Assembly (NCBI GenBank): GCA_025057375.1
Contig: JANWWO010000004.1
Location: 47,757-111,756, forward strand
Source of the DNA: Candidatus Absconditabacterales bacterium
Lineage (GTDB): Bacteria > Patescibacteriota > Gracilibacteria > Absconditabacterales > Absconditicoccaceae
DNA length: 64,000 bases
Reading direction: 5' to 3'
Each line of letters starts with the position of its first letter. Positions within the stretch are counted from its first letter, which is position 1. The notes below the pieces were generated by a model that searched no databases, was not told the origin of the DNA, and saw only the letters and a program-made list of their open reading frames with translations. Position numbers and translations under genes: made by a program. This document shows, one piece after another, positions 45,734 to 58,878 of this stretch.

Positions 45734-48700
45734 ATGCAAAAACGATTTCTTGTCTTTACTATTACTATGAGTTCTCTCATGTGACTCATAGATGTACATG
45801 GATCATGGACAATTGATACATCGTGGAATTTCTGATCATGAGTCAATTGATCTATTCTTGATAGTGTCATCCAACCTGATGGGAAAGTGATTATTGTCTG
45901 ATCATTCAGTTCATATAATTGAGCACATACAAGAAACATTGCCCGTCTCAACACTAACTGATCACTTGATTCAACATTTACTCATGGGAACAACGGTTGA
46001 TGTAATGGAATAATTAGAACTATCGATATTCATACATGATGAGTCCACAGCGGGAAAATAATAATTGGATGAGATTTCACCCAATGTGGCGCATGAGTAG
46101 CATCTGATAGAATCGCAAGACTATTGCCTTCTGGTATCGTTGACGAAAGTTTTCAAGTAAGATGATTCAATTGATCTGTTCATTCTCTTCATATTGAACA
46201 TGAATGATGATCACCACAAACATATCTTGTCGGTGGCAACTTTTCTCTCTGCCAAAATAAAGCATGATGATTCACCCAACCAATATGAATCACAAGAATC
46301 AGTGATCAATCATGTACAAGCACAACGCCGTTTCATATAAGAAATAAAATAACACAAAATCCTTTTTCACTCCTTAGCTGAAACGGTTTAAATAATGAAT
46401 CTAGCACAATTGTCAAAAGCATTCATTACTTCACTTTTATGGGACAGGAATGGTATCTAATAGGATGAAAATTTCGCTATGAAGGATACAAAGAAGATTC
46501 ACTCTGAAACTGATTTCCTATCGTCTACAATGATTTTTTGTTAGTCAATGAAAATGGTATTATTCCTTGGTCCTTTAATGGATCACAATGAGCTACACAT
46601 ACAAGCACCATAAGTATGGTACAACACGTAGGATTTGACACAACAACAAATACAATTTATGTATTTGGAGACTTTGATACGTTTGGGGGTATTCCATCAA
46701 ACTGAGGTGTGACAATATCTCTTGTATGAACAATTAATCCACTTTCCTATGTTATCCAATGATGAGGCATCAGAACATATACAGTATACGAATGACATAA
46801 ACGACTATGATGAACATTTACAGGAATCAATGGGTATACGCTATGATGACTATGACTGTTAAGTTGATCACATAATTCTTGATGGGTAGTTCTCACAACA
46901 CCAGGGTGAGTAGATTTATGATCACAAAAAAATTGACAATTATCTGGTATCATTTCTACTATTATGCCTCATGCAGAGAGTATTTTTATAGCATGAGATT
47001 TTGACTCTTTTTCATGATCGCTCAGCAAATGATTAGTAGTACTAAAATATTGATGTTGATCATGAGAGTTTTTATGACTGAATAAAGCATCATGTGTGTC
47101 ATCATGTCCGAGTGGAACAGTTATTGATCAATCAACATGTGTCACAAGTTGTCCTACACAAAGACCTTATACAAATAATGGTGTCTGTACTGATACATGT
47201 ACTCTTAGAGATTGATCAACATGTGTTACAAGTTGTCCTCTAGGAATGTTTCGTGATGATAACATGTGCGTATCATGATGTCCATCAGGGAAATATTGAC
47301 ATGAATTTGTCTGCTATAATGAATGTCCATGATGACGTTTACGTTTTACCAACCTGTGTGTTACCCAATGTCCTTCGTGAACGTTCTCGCATAGTGGAGA
47401 ATGTAAAACCCGCTGTCCACATCCTCTTGTCTGATATAATGGAGAATGTCTTACACAATGCCCTGCACAAACTAATCAAATTGATTGACAATGTCGTGAT
47501 CGTCTCATCCAATCACTACCTCGCATAACGCCATCACGCAATGTCCCTCTCCAATCAATGATTGAATCAGAAATTGTCGTCTTCTCATGAACATTCCCCA
47601 TCTCTTTTAGCAGTCCACAAGCAGAATGGAAAATTAATAATGGACCATGGCAACGCTGAACTGGGACACTCTTCCCAGGAGATAGTTTTTCTCTCCGTGC
47701 TATTTCCTCATCACATCATTTTTCAGACACCACTATACCATATACACTCGATGGTCAAGAACACGTTCGACGTATAACGACACATGGATTTTTTTCTCAT
47801 CCACTCTCCTATCAAATCAATGCAACATGACGAGGATTTATGACAGTTGCGAAAATGACGATCAGAGAAACATGATGACCATGGATACTGCGTGCACAAA
47901 CATGAGTAGCATTTCTTCACAATGGATTTATAGCACAAAGAGAGATAAGACTCCGTAATTGAGACTCACTTATCATTTATGCTGCCGCTGTGACTGGAAC
48001 ACAAAATTATCAACTGACTGCAGCTGCAAGTGGGATAGTCATGACGTGAACTATTAACATCACATATTATCCTACTGCTACTCCATTATGATGATTCCAT
48101 GAAACAGCTGAATGACAACAATATGATAACACAATGTATATAAAAATACCATCCAGTATTTCATGATATCTGTGTCGTACACATTATAATAATTTTAAGA
48201 ATTACGGATCATGAAACAATAATCGATCAACTATATACACAGCACTAGTCAAGAATCTCTATACTCGTGGCATTCCTCAAACACTCACCTTTCTTGAAAC
48301 TATAAAAGATAAAACATGACCTCTCCAGTGGCTCTATGAACAAGAATATCAAAGAATTAAAAGAACCAATCACCCATTACCCGATGAAGTGGGGATCCAA
48401 AGGATGTTCGACCTTGGATTAACCAAATATAACGAAGTCGATGAATTTGGCGGCGAAAGAAAAATCACAAGAGAAGAAGCAGCAAGATTTATTGTTATGT
48501 TTTATCGCAATACATTTTGTATAACAGACGTACACATGAGTGCTCCACAAAAAAATTGTGAATTTAAGGATTTATGATCGAGCGATCCAGAACTACGTGA
48601 TTTTATTACACAAAGCTGTCAATTATGATTTTTTGAAGGAAAAGGATGAGGTCTCTTTGATCCCACATGATTCTTGACACATGCAGAGGCAATAACAATT

Positions 48701-48898
48701 CTCACAAGAATGGTCCATGGAAGACAAGAAAAAAAAGGACAATGGCGATTTTCATCCTATCTTGATCATGCAGACACACACCATTTTATTTCATCTCGTT
48801 TCCCTCGCGAAAGAGCAATGCTCAATACTCCCATTACAAGACGTTGATGGGTAGAACTACTGACCCCATGGATTATCACACAAACAGATATCAACTAA
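45734..48898 (+). CDS. Giant secreted protein: delta-60 repeats, Cys-rich repeats, SLH-like domains
   Basis: 1054 residues with very high UGA use. Signal peptide 1-23. Residues ~25-420 hold delta-60-type repeats, e.g. ILDSVIQPDGKVIIVGSFSS and IARLNTNGSLDSTFTHGN, which form beta-propellers. Residues ~440-600 hold about eight Cys-rich repeats of the form 'C.t.CPsg' (STCVTSCP, NMCVSGCPSGKYG, ECLTQCPAQ). A beta region follows (600-800), then SLH-like repeats to the end (KITREEAARFIVMFYRNTF, FDPTGFLTHAEAITILTRM). It is likely an envelope-anchored adhesin or attachment protein. The Cys repeats match those of the gene at 63075. Confidence 0.75.
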
Positions 48899-49043
48899 TC
48901 TCGTCTCCTGAGATGTCATCTAAAGAAACAACGCATAAATATATGACTGCAATACTAATCAACACCAACGTATATATCAACTCATACTAATAAACGATAA
49001 AAAATCTGATAATACAATCACAAGTTTTTTGTGAATATACCTC

Positions 49044-49736
49044 CTAAGAACGAACAATAGTTCACTGTCGACGATCTGTTCCTACATGCATCATTGCCTC
49101 ACTATTACAGACTGCAATAGGCAAATTATTTTCACTTGCCATCCCAAAAGCACTTTGATCCATAACCATAAGTTTTTGGTGAAGAACATCAGTATGAGAT
49201 ATATAGTCATAACGACGTGCGTGGGGATTGATGCGAGGATCAGAATCATATACACCATCAACAGTCGTTACCTTGACAACCATATCACAACCTAATTCCA
49301 ATGCTCTCAAGACAGCAGCAAGATCTGTCGTGCAGTACGGATTACCGGTTCATCATGCACAAAAAACTATCTCTCCCTGAGCAATACGATGACGTGCTGT
49401 ATGAGCACAAAAATCGTTCGATAAAGGGATTGTTGTAAAATGTTGGGGAGTATAAACAGTAGTAGGAATTCCTTGATCACGAATATATTGAGCAAGGATA
49501 TTGGCATTATAAATTGTTCCAAGCATCCCCAATGCGTCAGACGTTTCTCTAGGAAGATGAAGTTGCGTCATCGTCTTAAATCTCCATATATTTCACGCAC
49601 CCATTACAATAGCCAAACGAAAACGCTGATACAAATCAATAATTTTTTCAGTCAAAGCAAGGATTTTGTGATGATCAAACATATGCGAATCAGACTGAAT
49701 CAACTCTCACGAAAGTTTGAGCATAATTGTTTGCAT
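49044..49736 (-). CDS. pyrH: UMP kinase
   Basis: 230 residues. It has MLKLSGELIQ near the start (family 'KlSGEaL'), VMGAGNIWR ('vvvGgGNi.Rg'), [34 protein letters not shown] ('aaGtGnPffTTDtaAalRAiEi'), VVKVTTVDGVYDSDP and MDQSAFGMASENNLPI. It phosphorylates UMP to UDP. Four inner Gly are UGA. ATG 49736 or 49724 could be the start. It lies downstream of the M23 peptidase gene on the minus strand, 114 bases away. No gene in the gap 48899-49043. Confidence 0.92.
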
Positions 49737-49850
49737 CACATCACAGCAATATAAAACGCTACACTAATACAAAACAGTCGACAAAGCACAGCAAAAATCC
49801 CATACATGTCAGTATGTGTATATTTTTTTAGAATAAATGCAAGAAAAAAG

Positions 49851-51281
49851 TTAAAATTCATATGTTGCCAGAATGGTAGCATTTCCGTTCAGATCTCGTT
49901 CCTCGATAACCAAACGACCTGATCACCAAAAAACCACTCCCCATAGTCATAACTGTGAATCAGGATATCCAAAACGGACACCATGATGATATCATTGATG
50001 ACGTATAGCAGCCTCAAGCGTCCAATCTTGCTGCGTATACAAAGGCAGATATGTTCATTCTTGTGGATACCGGGCAAGAGACTGATGAGGAGGCAGGGAA
50101 GAACGAAGAACGCAGATTGTCTGCTCATGATGGCGAGCACAGCGCAATCCTCAAAAAGAACGACTCTGGAGAGGCAGACGAGGCAGTGTGGTCACATATT
50201 GAGTCCACACCATCCTATCGCCACGAAAAAAACGTACCTGACTAATTCATGCCTGATCTGCCTTTGCCTGAAGACCAGCCGTTTCCTTGACCCCAAAAAA
50301 TTGTGATGATACAAATGTTAATGATCACTTGGTTTGGATGCGATATGTTCATCACTTCGTCAAATCTGTTGCAATTCACCACAAAGGACGATTAATCAAA
50401 GAAAAAGATGGAAGACTGACAACAATTGAGGTCGTCACTTGATCAAGTAACATTGTTGATGAAAATCATCTCATTGTCAAAAACTGGAAGGCATCATCAA
50501 ATGTTGCAAATTCTTGACCAAACAATGTCAAACGAGAACGAGCCAACACAGAATTTTCCAAAAACAGAACCGGATCGATCGTAAAAGAACGAACTTGATC
50601 AGCACACAATCTATTATTCACAATCGCAAAAACTGATTTTCCAAATGCTTCAGGACAAAGGGAAAAACCATAAGGCATCTGCTGTCCCAAATCTCTATCA
50701 ATCTGGAAATGAAGATGAGGTCCAGTTGCATTACCAGTATCTCATACTGTTCCAATATGCTGTGCAGCCTGTACACTATCCCCCTGAGCAACAAGAATCG
50801 TATCAAGATGAGCATAGGAACTATAAATTGTTTCTCCTTGCCATTGATGCTTGATAATAATCACACGTCACCATCCTTGTCTATATCCAGCAAAGACAAC
50901 ATCTCCTGAAAGTGTTGCTATCACGGGCGTTCCTAGCGCACTAACAATATCAAGTCATCCATGAGATCATTGTCACTGATTCCATCCATCACTATAAGGA
51001 GCCATATACAACACAGAATACAAACGACGTTGCTCCCAAGTCGCACCTGATCCCACAGATGGAAGTCAAATAGGCATGATACGACATACTTCGGGAAGGA
51101 GATGCCGTTGCTGTCCATTTCCCAAACACGCAGGAGCTGTCATTTGCAATAAAGGAAAAAAAGGACGATCTGTTGCAAATGTTACAGTATAAAACAGCCA
51201 AAAGAAAAAAATGAGACTGATACATATCGTCCCGTATCTACAAAAACAGGACAGCACGCCCCACAACCATCATTGTATCAT
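49851..51281 (-). CDS. M23 (LytM) family peptidoglycan peptidase, membrane-anchored
   Basis: 476 residues. An N-terminal membrane anchor or signal (~22-42) and linker are followed by the M23 core at ~95-230: GSHGGLDIVS (zinc H and D), IYSSYAHLDTILV and the GPHLHFQID zinc-binding HxH. These cleave peptide cross-links in peptidoglycan. Then comes a ~230-residue C-terminal domain of unknown fold ending LNGNATILATYEF. The full length only appears with UGA as Gly; read with the standard code, a small C-terminal fragment would be lost. No partner division gene nearby. Confidence 0.85.
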
Positions 51282-51352
51282 CTATAAATGCATCATAAAC
51301 TAAATGATCAAAAAAACTGATGCATGGTCTACAGCAGTCCTTTAATAATGTT

Positions 51353-51724
51353 TTAGACTTCTATAACCTCACACTGCTCTTCTTCAATTTTTTGTTGCTG
51401 TTCTTTAGTAAGATACAGATTACCGATAAGAGTCGTAATAGTGATCATTGAATATAATGATGTCGCATCAGAAAAAAACCATAATGATGAACTTTGATCA
51501 ACAATAACAGACGTAAAATATACCATATGCACACAGGCTCCCGCAAGCAAAATCCAACGTTGATACGGGATTTTTTCGAGAAAAAAAGTATATGAAAAAA
51601 GAATACTCAAAGGAAGAAAACAAGAACTAATCGCTGTCAAGACGCTTATTTGGCCCTGCATGACAGCAACACCACTATAGACAATCATCATAAGATGTAA
51701 TCAAAGAAGCATTTTTGCAACCAT
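51353..51724 (-). CDS. Small four-helix membrane protein, unknown
   Basis: 123 residues and four predicted transmembrane helices (e.g. SSCFLPLSILFSYTFFLE, WILLAGACVHMVYFTSVIV). The acidic cytoplasmic tail ends KIEEEQCEVIEV. A T-rich leader (51725-51755 on the minus strand) precedes the ATG. No family recognised. The gap to 51940 upstream (216 bases) shows no gene. Confidence 0.55.
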
Positions 51725-51940
51725 ACCTTAAGAGAAAAAATATAAAAAAATATCGATGACTAACACAAACATAAGGAAGACGTGAACACATCGTTCTCTT
51801 ATAAGCGGTTAGATTGTTGGTCACGTTGGAACTAGATTTGTAAAAACTAAGCACACTTTATACATCACATACTATCATTTTTTTTTTTGAAAATCAACAG
51901 TATCATCAAAAGAAAACACACCATTCATCAAAAAATATCT

Positions 51941-52543
51941 CTAACGAATTGTCTCATAAAAAAAATATAGATCTGCCTCATCATTATGGACTGATGCAGG
52001 CAACTTACTCTGACGAACTGTACGAGATCATGTAGATGCATCCACGCTTCTCGACGATAAACGAGTACCCAAATTAGTATTCTCTCTCACAAGACGGTCT
52101 ATTTCTTGTTCCAATGCATCAATGCGGCGGAGTAAAATGACAGTATTGTCGACGGAATCACCAGAAGAAACGTAGGATCAAGAAAAAAAGGGAGGAAACG
52201 TCGATCATCATGATCACGATAGAAACGATACATTTCATGACACAGACGCACCTGTCTGGTTCGATGTTAGAGGCATAAAAAGATCATCAAGCCACCCAGA
52301 AGACTGTCATACCCCAATTTGCCATTCAAGAAAGTTTTCTTGCATCAATCCACTACTATCAGTACTATTTTGTTGCTCGCCACTATTAGATTGGATACTC
52401 AAAACTGGTGATTGCGATAAAGAAAAAAATGAAAAATTTCTGACAAATGAGACAATCGAATCTGCCAATCACGGATTGATAATACGAAGTGCGGTAAATG
52501 ATAAAAGAATAAATGCAATAAACAGGAAAAATCTTCTCAGCAT
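51941..52543 (-). CDS. Membrane-anchored Ser/Gly-rich protein with coiled coil, unknown
   Basis: 200 residues. One N-terminal transmembrane helix (MLRRFFLFIAFILLSFTAL), then a long Ser/Gly/Asn-rich probably exported region (~40-135). A coiled coil follows (LLRRIDALEQEIDRLVREN, residues ~140-160), ending KLPASVHNDEADLYFFYETI. It is transcribed away from the phosphohexomutase gene. The gap 52544-52722 between them holds no gene. No family recognised. Confidence 0.55.
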
Positions 52544-52722
52544 CTCATCAGCATAAGCTAAAAAAGTACATAATCATACATGTATAATTATTTCTCATCA
52601 AAAAGCAAATCAATTGTCAACAAAATATCATAAATATAAAAAAATCAAAAACTTCCTAATTGGGCTTGATTTTTACAATAATTATCTTATAAATAGACAA
52701 GATTTATTTTTTACGTGTTATT

Positions 52723-54153
52723 ATGCTTCCATCATATACCGAAGCCTTCAAAGCATATGATATTAGATGACTTTATGGCAGACAAATTGATGAACAGTTC
52801 TGTTTTATTCTTTGACATGCAGTTGGAAGCCGACAGCTCCAAGTGCACGCCTTCCCACAAATACTCATCTGATGAGACTCTAGACCAGCAAATAACTCGC
52901 TGATTTACTGTTTTTTGGGTTGATTACGTTATGCTGGAATTGATGAAGTAACAATTCTCAATTTACCCACGAAAGAAAAGTGAATTGAATGCAAACGAGG
53001 AGTTGCGTCAACACCACTCATCTATTACTGCACTCAAAATACTTTTGATCTATGAATTAGTTTCACCGCATCTCACAATACAAAAGAATACGTAGGGATC
53101 AAAATGTGTGACAAAAATGTCATATTGACCGATACATCCTTCCTCAAATCACTTTTTGAACTGTCTTATACAAAACTTTTTACAGTTGATATTCCAAAGT
53201 CCCTTGACTGACTCACAATCAATTATCACGAAACAATTTTTGATTCTCTTTCGTCCCTGAGTGCATTTCTTCATCGCTCCAATCAATTAGTTTCAGCAGA
53301 TTTCTCTTTTGCTGTCGACTACTGCCATGGTGCAACGACATGATATGAGCGTGATTTCCTTTCATCCATTCCTACAAAAAAAATTATCCATATTAATGGA
53401 TATCCTGATGGAACATTCCCCGTTCATGACTCAGAAACGCAACATGCACACAACTATCACCAAGTCATCGACGCTATTAATGAGCATAATCTCGATTTTG
53501 GTATTATGTTTGATGGAGACGGAGATCGTATTGGTTTTGTCACACAGCAATGACGTATTATGCCATGAGATATGGTATGATCCATCATCGCATCCTATCT
53601 TCTTCATCAAACAAATCATGATAAAGAACCAATAGTTTTGTATGATGTCATGTCTAGCAAAAATATAGAAAAAATTGTCTGACGCCTTGGATGAAAAACG
53701 GTTATAACAAGAGTAGGAAGATATTTTATCAATCATCAACTCAGAGAATACAACTGATTATTCGCTTCAGAATGTTCTGCACATTATCTCTTTGGATCAT
53801 TGGGATGATATGAAATGCCCCTGTATGCTCTCATCATCATGATGCATATGGCAAAAAAGTACTGATGATTTGATGAACTCTATCATGCATATTCACCAAT
53901 GAGTATCAAGTCACCGGTGTACGATATCAGTATCAAAGAAAAAGATCATGTAATCGACACTGTTCGTAACTATTTTGTGTCATATCCAATTGCCACAATT
54001 GATGGCATCAATATCATGGCAGAATCGTTTCGCATTACCGTCAGAGCATCAAATACATCAGACAAAATTAGATACTGCGTTGAAGCTGATACGCAAGAAG
54101 AATACAACACACTCTTACAAACAATTCAAAAAATTCTTGATCAATTCAAATAA
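52723..54153 (+). CDS. manB: Phosphomannomutase/phosphoglucomutase
   Basis: 476 residues. An N-terminal KAYDIRGLYG, then the phosphoserine loop FTASHNTKEYVGIK near 115 (family 'TASHNP...NG'), the metal site MFDGDGDRIG near 264, the sugar-binding ECSAHYLFG (family 'GE.SGH.if') and a C-terminal domain with VRASNTSDKIRYCVEAD ('R.SnTep..r...Ea'). It interconverts mannose or glucose 6- and 1-phosphates for glycan synthesis. The Pro of the active loop and the Gly of GESGH are changed. ATG follows a T-rich leader. Confidence 0.9.
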
Positions 54154-54246
54154 ATACATATACAAACAATAAAACAATAATATACAGACAAATAAATATA
54201 CAGACACATATACTCTCATAAAACTTTTATTTTTTATTCTTGCCAC

Positions 54247-54951
54247 ATGATTGATATGACAAAACGAACACCTTATAGACTAGGTCTCACTTTATGAGTC
54301 GCTCTTGTTCTATGATTTGGGCTGGGTATGCTTATGCCAGAATCCTCAAACCATGAAAAAAATGAAACCAACTATCGTCACTTGGATGCAGAAATAAAAA
54401 ATCTTTCATGATTTACTCGGCCACAGCCAATTACATGACTCACCGTCAATGGGGATCCTGTTGCGCTCAATGGTCCATTTTTAACTGTATGATCTACACT
54501 AACAAATAGCATTCTTGACAAACCATCGGCAACGTTTGATGCTGTCCAATCTCTCAAACTTTCTGATCTTTCAGGTTTTGTTCTCATCCATACTGTTCCA
54601 TCTCTTGATACACCTGTCTGTACAGCACAAACCAAAATGCTCGAACGTGCAGCTGTCCACTTTTCATGAATCACCTTTGCGATTATCTCACATGATACAC
54701 CATTTGCGTTGCAGCGTTTTTGTGGAGACAATACAATTAGTAATCTTTTTATACTCTCAGATGCAAGACTCAAAGATTTTGGAACAAAAAATGGTTTTAT
54801 AATGAGCTGATACAATTTGTTGACACGTGCTATTATGATTATTGATGATACACAAACAATTCGCTATATTGATTATGGATGAGAAGTGACAAGTCCCCTC
54901 GACATCTACAATGCACTCTGAGCTCTCAAATCCTTGACACAAAAACAATAA
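54247..54951 (+). CDS. tpx: Thiol peroxidase (Tpx-type peroxiredoxin) with membrane anchor
   Basis: 234 residues. An N-terminal transmembrane helix or signal (~10-30, LGLTLGVALVLGFGLGML) precedes the Tpx domain (~70-234). It has the peroxidatic Cys in SLDTPVCTAQT (Cys ~125) and the resolving Cys in RFCGDNTISN, as in bacterial 2-Cys Tpx. These reduce hydroperoxides using thioredoxin. Typical Tpx is soluble and ~165 residues; the anchor places this one outside or at the membrane. No thioredoxin partner is nearby. ATG 54256 is an alternative start. Confidence 0.88.
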
Positions 54952-55020
54952 AAACGCTTGTAATGATCAAAAAAATCAATATACACAAGACATATTAACC
55001 CTTTAACTCATATCGTTGAT

Positions 55021-57846
55021 ATGAACCACTCCCCCGATCTCATCAATGCAGCTACCGACAAAATTTTTTATACACTGACAATGTTTCCCTATCCATCGGG
55101 GTCATGACTCCACTGTGGTCATGCATCGGTTTTTACAATTAACGATATAATCGCTCGTTTCAAGCGCCTCCAATGATATACTGTCTTTAATCCGATCGGA
55201 TTTGATGCGTTTTGATTACCAACGGAAAATTTTGCTCTCAAAACATGAAAAAATCCACGTACTGTGACGGACGAAAATAAAGCAATGTTTCTCAAACAAA
55301 TCAAAGCCCTCAATTTGAGTTTTGATTATGAAAGAGTTATTGATACCTCTATGCCAGACTATTATAAATGGACCCAACGAATTTTTCTTAAACTCTATGA
55401 AGCAGGGCTTGTTTACAAAAAAGAACAACGAGTCAATCGAGACCCTATAGATCAAACAGTCCTTGCAAATAGTGATGTCTTACCTGATGGAACAGCAGAA
55501 AGATCGGGAGCAAAAGTTATTCAAAAACTTCATAGCCAATGGTTTATCAAAATCACCGACTACGCAGACAGACTTATTGATGATTTGGATCTTGTCGACC
55601 GACCAGCAGAAACCAAAACCATGCAAAAAAACCGAATTGGAAGATCAGTATGAGCAGAAATTGAGTTTCAGGTTGATTGTAAAAGTATGTTTTTGACGTG
55701 ACCAAATACTCATAATCCACAAGAAAAAAATATACAACTAACCGTGTTCACGACTCGTCCTGATACTATTTATGGAGTGACAGCACTTGTTCTTGCTCCA
55801 GAAAATACAGTATTGGATGAATTAATAATGTCTATTCCCATCACCTCTGAGGAAAAGGGTAAGTTTTCTTCATCTCACAATTCCTACCAACAACTTCTTG
55901 ACTATCGCCAATCCACCCTCCTTAAAACCCCAGTTCAAAGACAACAAGAATCTAGAGAAAAATCTGGTATTTTTTCATGACTGTATGCTACTCACCCACT
56001 CACCGGACAAACAATTCCTATTTGGTTTGCAGATTATGTATTGCCTGATTATGGCTCAGGTGCCGTGATGCTTGTACCTGCTCACGACCAAAGAGATCGA
56101 GACTTTGCTACCCGTCATGGCATTCCCAAAATCCAAGTCATCAAACCCATCTTTGGCGAAACAGAAAAAGACATAACATATCAAGAAAAATCTTGCGTTT
56201 ACGCAATTCTCCATGATCCCAAAACTGATCGCTATGCCGTTTTTGATCATGGTGATATTCCGTGATGAGAAATAAAACAATGAGAAGAATTACTTGAGGT
56301 ACTCACACAAGCAATCGCAAAAAAAACTGGCTATACTGACATCACCGTGGTCAGTAATTATGTTTTTCAATGCACGGAACACTATTGTGCATGAGGAGAA
56401 AAAAATGTCCACAGACGCAATCACAGTTCAATCTATCGATGCACACTCAACTCGTATCGTCACGAAACAGTTGTGAATGAAAAAGGAGAAAATGATATAC
56501 AAACAATCAAACGAGTTTCAGCTCATGACATGTACGCACACCAACCCCATCGTTTTCGTTATTTAATAGAAGCCTATACCGATAAAGCATGAGTATTGAT
56601 TAATTCGTGAGAGTTTGATGGATTAGACATCAAAACTGCACAAGATCAAATCATTGCCAAACTCGAAACCATGGGAATAGGAAAACGTAAAACAACCTTT
56701 AGACTGCGTGATTGGTCAGTGTCTCGTCAACGCTATCGATGAAGTCCAATTCCTATGCTGTACGATGCAAATGGGAATATTGTGCCTGTGGATGAAAAAG
56801 AATTGCCTGTCATCTTGCCTCTCGATCTCGCAGACATCAAACCCAAAGGAAAATCCCCTCTTGAAGATCACCCGACATTTAAACATCAAAAACCGTGATA
56901 TACTCGTGAATGCGACACCCTCGACACCTTTATGTGTTCCTCCTTCTACTTCCTCCGCTATCCAGATGCTCACAATCCTGATGAACTCATTCGTAAAGAA
57001 CTCAGAGACAAAATGTTTCCGATAGATTTGTATAGTGGCGGGAAAGAACATACAGTTTGACATCTCCTCTACTCTCGTTTCATCCACAAGTTTCTTTATG
57101 ACCAAGGCTATGTGTCTTCTCCAGAACCCTTTGCCAAACTTGTGCATCAAGGAATGGTTCTCGGTGCCGATGGTCGCAAGATGGGAAAAAGATACGGGAA
57201 TTGAGTCGATCCGCTCGAAGTAGTAGAAAAGTATGGGAGCGATGCAGTGAGAACCTATTTGATGTTTATGGGGCCAGTTGAACAAGATAAAATGCGGAGT
57301 GATGAAACCCTCCATGGAACCAAAAAATACCTTGATAGGGTCGCGAGAATTGTCGACCAAGAGCGATTTGGAAAACAGGATAGTCAAGTTGATAGTGCTA
57401 TCCATACAGCTATCCAAGGAATAACCTACGATATGAATGAACTCAAATTGAATACTGCTGTCAGTAAACTGATGATTGCCACCAACGCAATTTATGACGC
57501 CAAAGCAGTCAGTCTAGAATCTTTTTCTCACTTTGTCATAATGCTGTCTCCCTTTGCACCAATCCTTGCACAACACCTATGGGAAAAAATAGGTAAGACT
57601 GACAGTGTTGAAAGCCAAAATCGACCTATCGCCGATGAATCCAAAATTGCATCCAAACTTCTCGATTTTCCTATCCAAATCAATGGCAAAATGAGAGGGA
57701 CATTGAGTGTCAATGCTGATATTTCACAAGATGCACTGTTTGCATTGATACAAACCAACGAACAATTTAGTAAGTATCTTAATGGACAACAAGTCAAAAA
57801 GATTATTTTTGTCAAGTGAAAAATTATGAATATTATTCTGGGGTAG
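55021..57846 (+). CDS. leuS: Leucyl-tRNA synthetase
   Basis: 941 residues. Class I HIGH-like motif HCGH (31-34) in PYPSGSGLHCGH, the CP1 editing region ([31 protein letters not shown]) and a KMGKRYGN motif near 720 in place of KMSKS. The anticodon-binding domain spans ~760-880 and the C-terminal domain ends in a short sequence after UGA at 57817-57819. It charges tRNA-Leu. The N-terminus is very short before HIGH compared with typical LeuRS (about 40 residues). A U-rich leader and TAG-TTTTTATT boundary link it to the methyltransferase gene. Confidence 0.93.
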
Positions 57847-57866
57847 TTTTTATTTTTTTCTTTCTT

Positions 57867-58856
57867 ATGAGTAGCAGTAACATTTATACAATTATTTCCG
57901 ATAATGAGAAAGATATGGGAATACTTGATGGTCTCAAAAAAAGATTTATTGATCAAAAATTTTGTTACGTAGACAAAGCTGCCGATCTGTATTATTCATG
58001 AATTGGTAAACACGATACACTAGTAAAAGAAGAAAAAAATAAAATTGTTGCAGATGCTTTGGACTACATGCATCTTGTAACAAAAAATCTTAAAAAAGAT
58101 AAAAAAGCTGCATTCATTAGTTTATGATGCGGCAATGGAAATCCAGAAAAAAAAACTATTGTAAATCTTTTAGAGCAATGATATGATATCTCATATTTTG
58201 GAATAGATTACTCAAGAGAAATGCTGGATCTTGCAGTACAAAATTATCAAAATATCTCATGTAAAAAACATTTTATTTGTGCAGATGTCTGATCCCAAGA
58301 ATTTCAATCAACGATACTATCATTAACTGATGATTATGACATTCGTATTTATGCTTTTTTGGGATTTACATTTATCGCACTCGACCAGTCGTATTTTATT
58401 GATTCGATGTATTCTCTTATGAAAAAGTGAGATTTTTTTCTTTTCGACATTTTGATAAGAAAAGATGACACAAAAAAAACACTAATTTCTTTTTTTGAAA
58501 GATATAATAATTATCTTAAAAATGATGATTTTGTTAAATTTCATGAAATGCCAATATTATATGCATGAATGGACCCACAAAGTTGAAGTTTTGGTTTTGA
58601 TTATTTTCAAGAAAAAGGAACATGAGCATATATTTACAGATGTTTTTTTCAATTCAATCAAAAAATAATCATTACATTCAAAGGTCAACGTATTATTTTC
58701 TTACCCTGAGAAAAAATAACGATGATTCATAGAAGAAACTACAATAGAGAACAGTTTGAATATTTTATCGCAGAACATGAATTTCGTTATGTCGACCATA
58801 TCGATCATAAAGTTCAAGACTATGTGACCAATTCTTGTTATTTGTATGCAAAATAA
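57867..58856 (+). CDS. SAM-dependent methyltransferase, histidine-specific/EgtD-like superfamily
   Basis: 329 residues. FISLGCGNGNPEKKTI (motif I, ~91-106), YFGIDYSREMLDLAV (motif II) and a later FDYFQEKGTGAYIYR region resemble the EgtD/DUF2260 group, which methylate histidine or related amines in other bacteria. The lysine-rich N-terminus (1-80) is less conserved. Substrate unknown. It sits between leuS (20 bases) and the HD hydrolase (22 bases) on the same strand; a three-gene transcript is likely. Confidence 0.68.
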
Positions 58857-58878
58857 TTTTTTGTCTTTTTTGTTCCTT

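Noticed and set aside
46960..47520. CRISPR-like periodicity in TGT-CCT spaced pattern
   Set aside because: The periodicity comes from in-frame Cys-Pro protein repeats; the DNA repeats are not identical and there are no constant spacers.
56716..57417. 233-codon minus-strand ORF
   Set aside because: Antisense to leuS including the KMGKR region; no motif.
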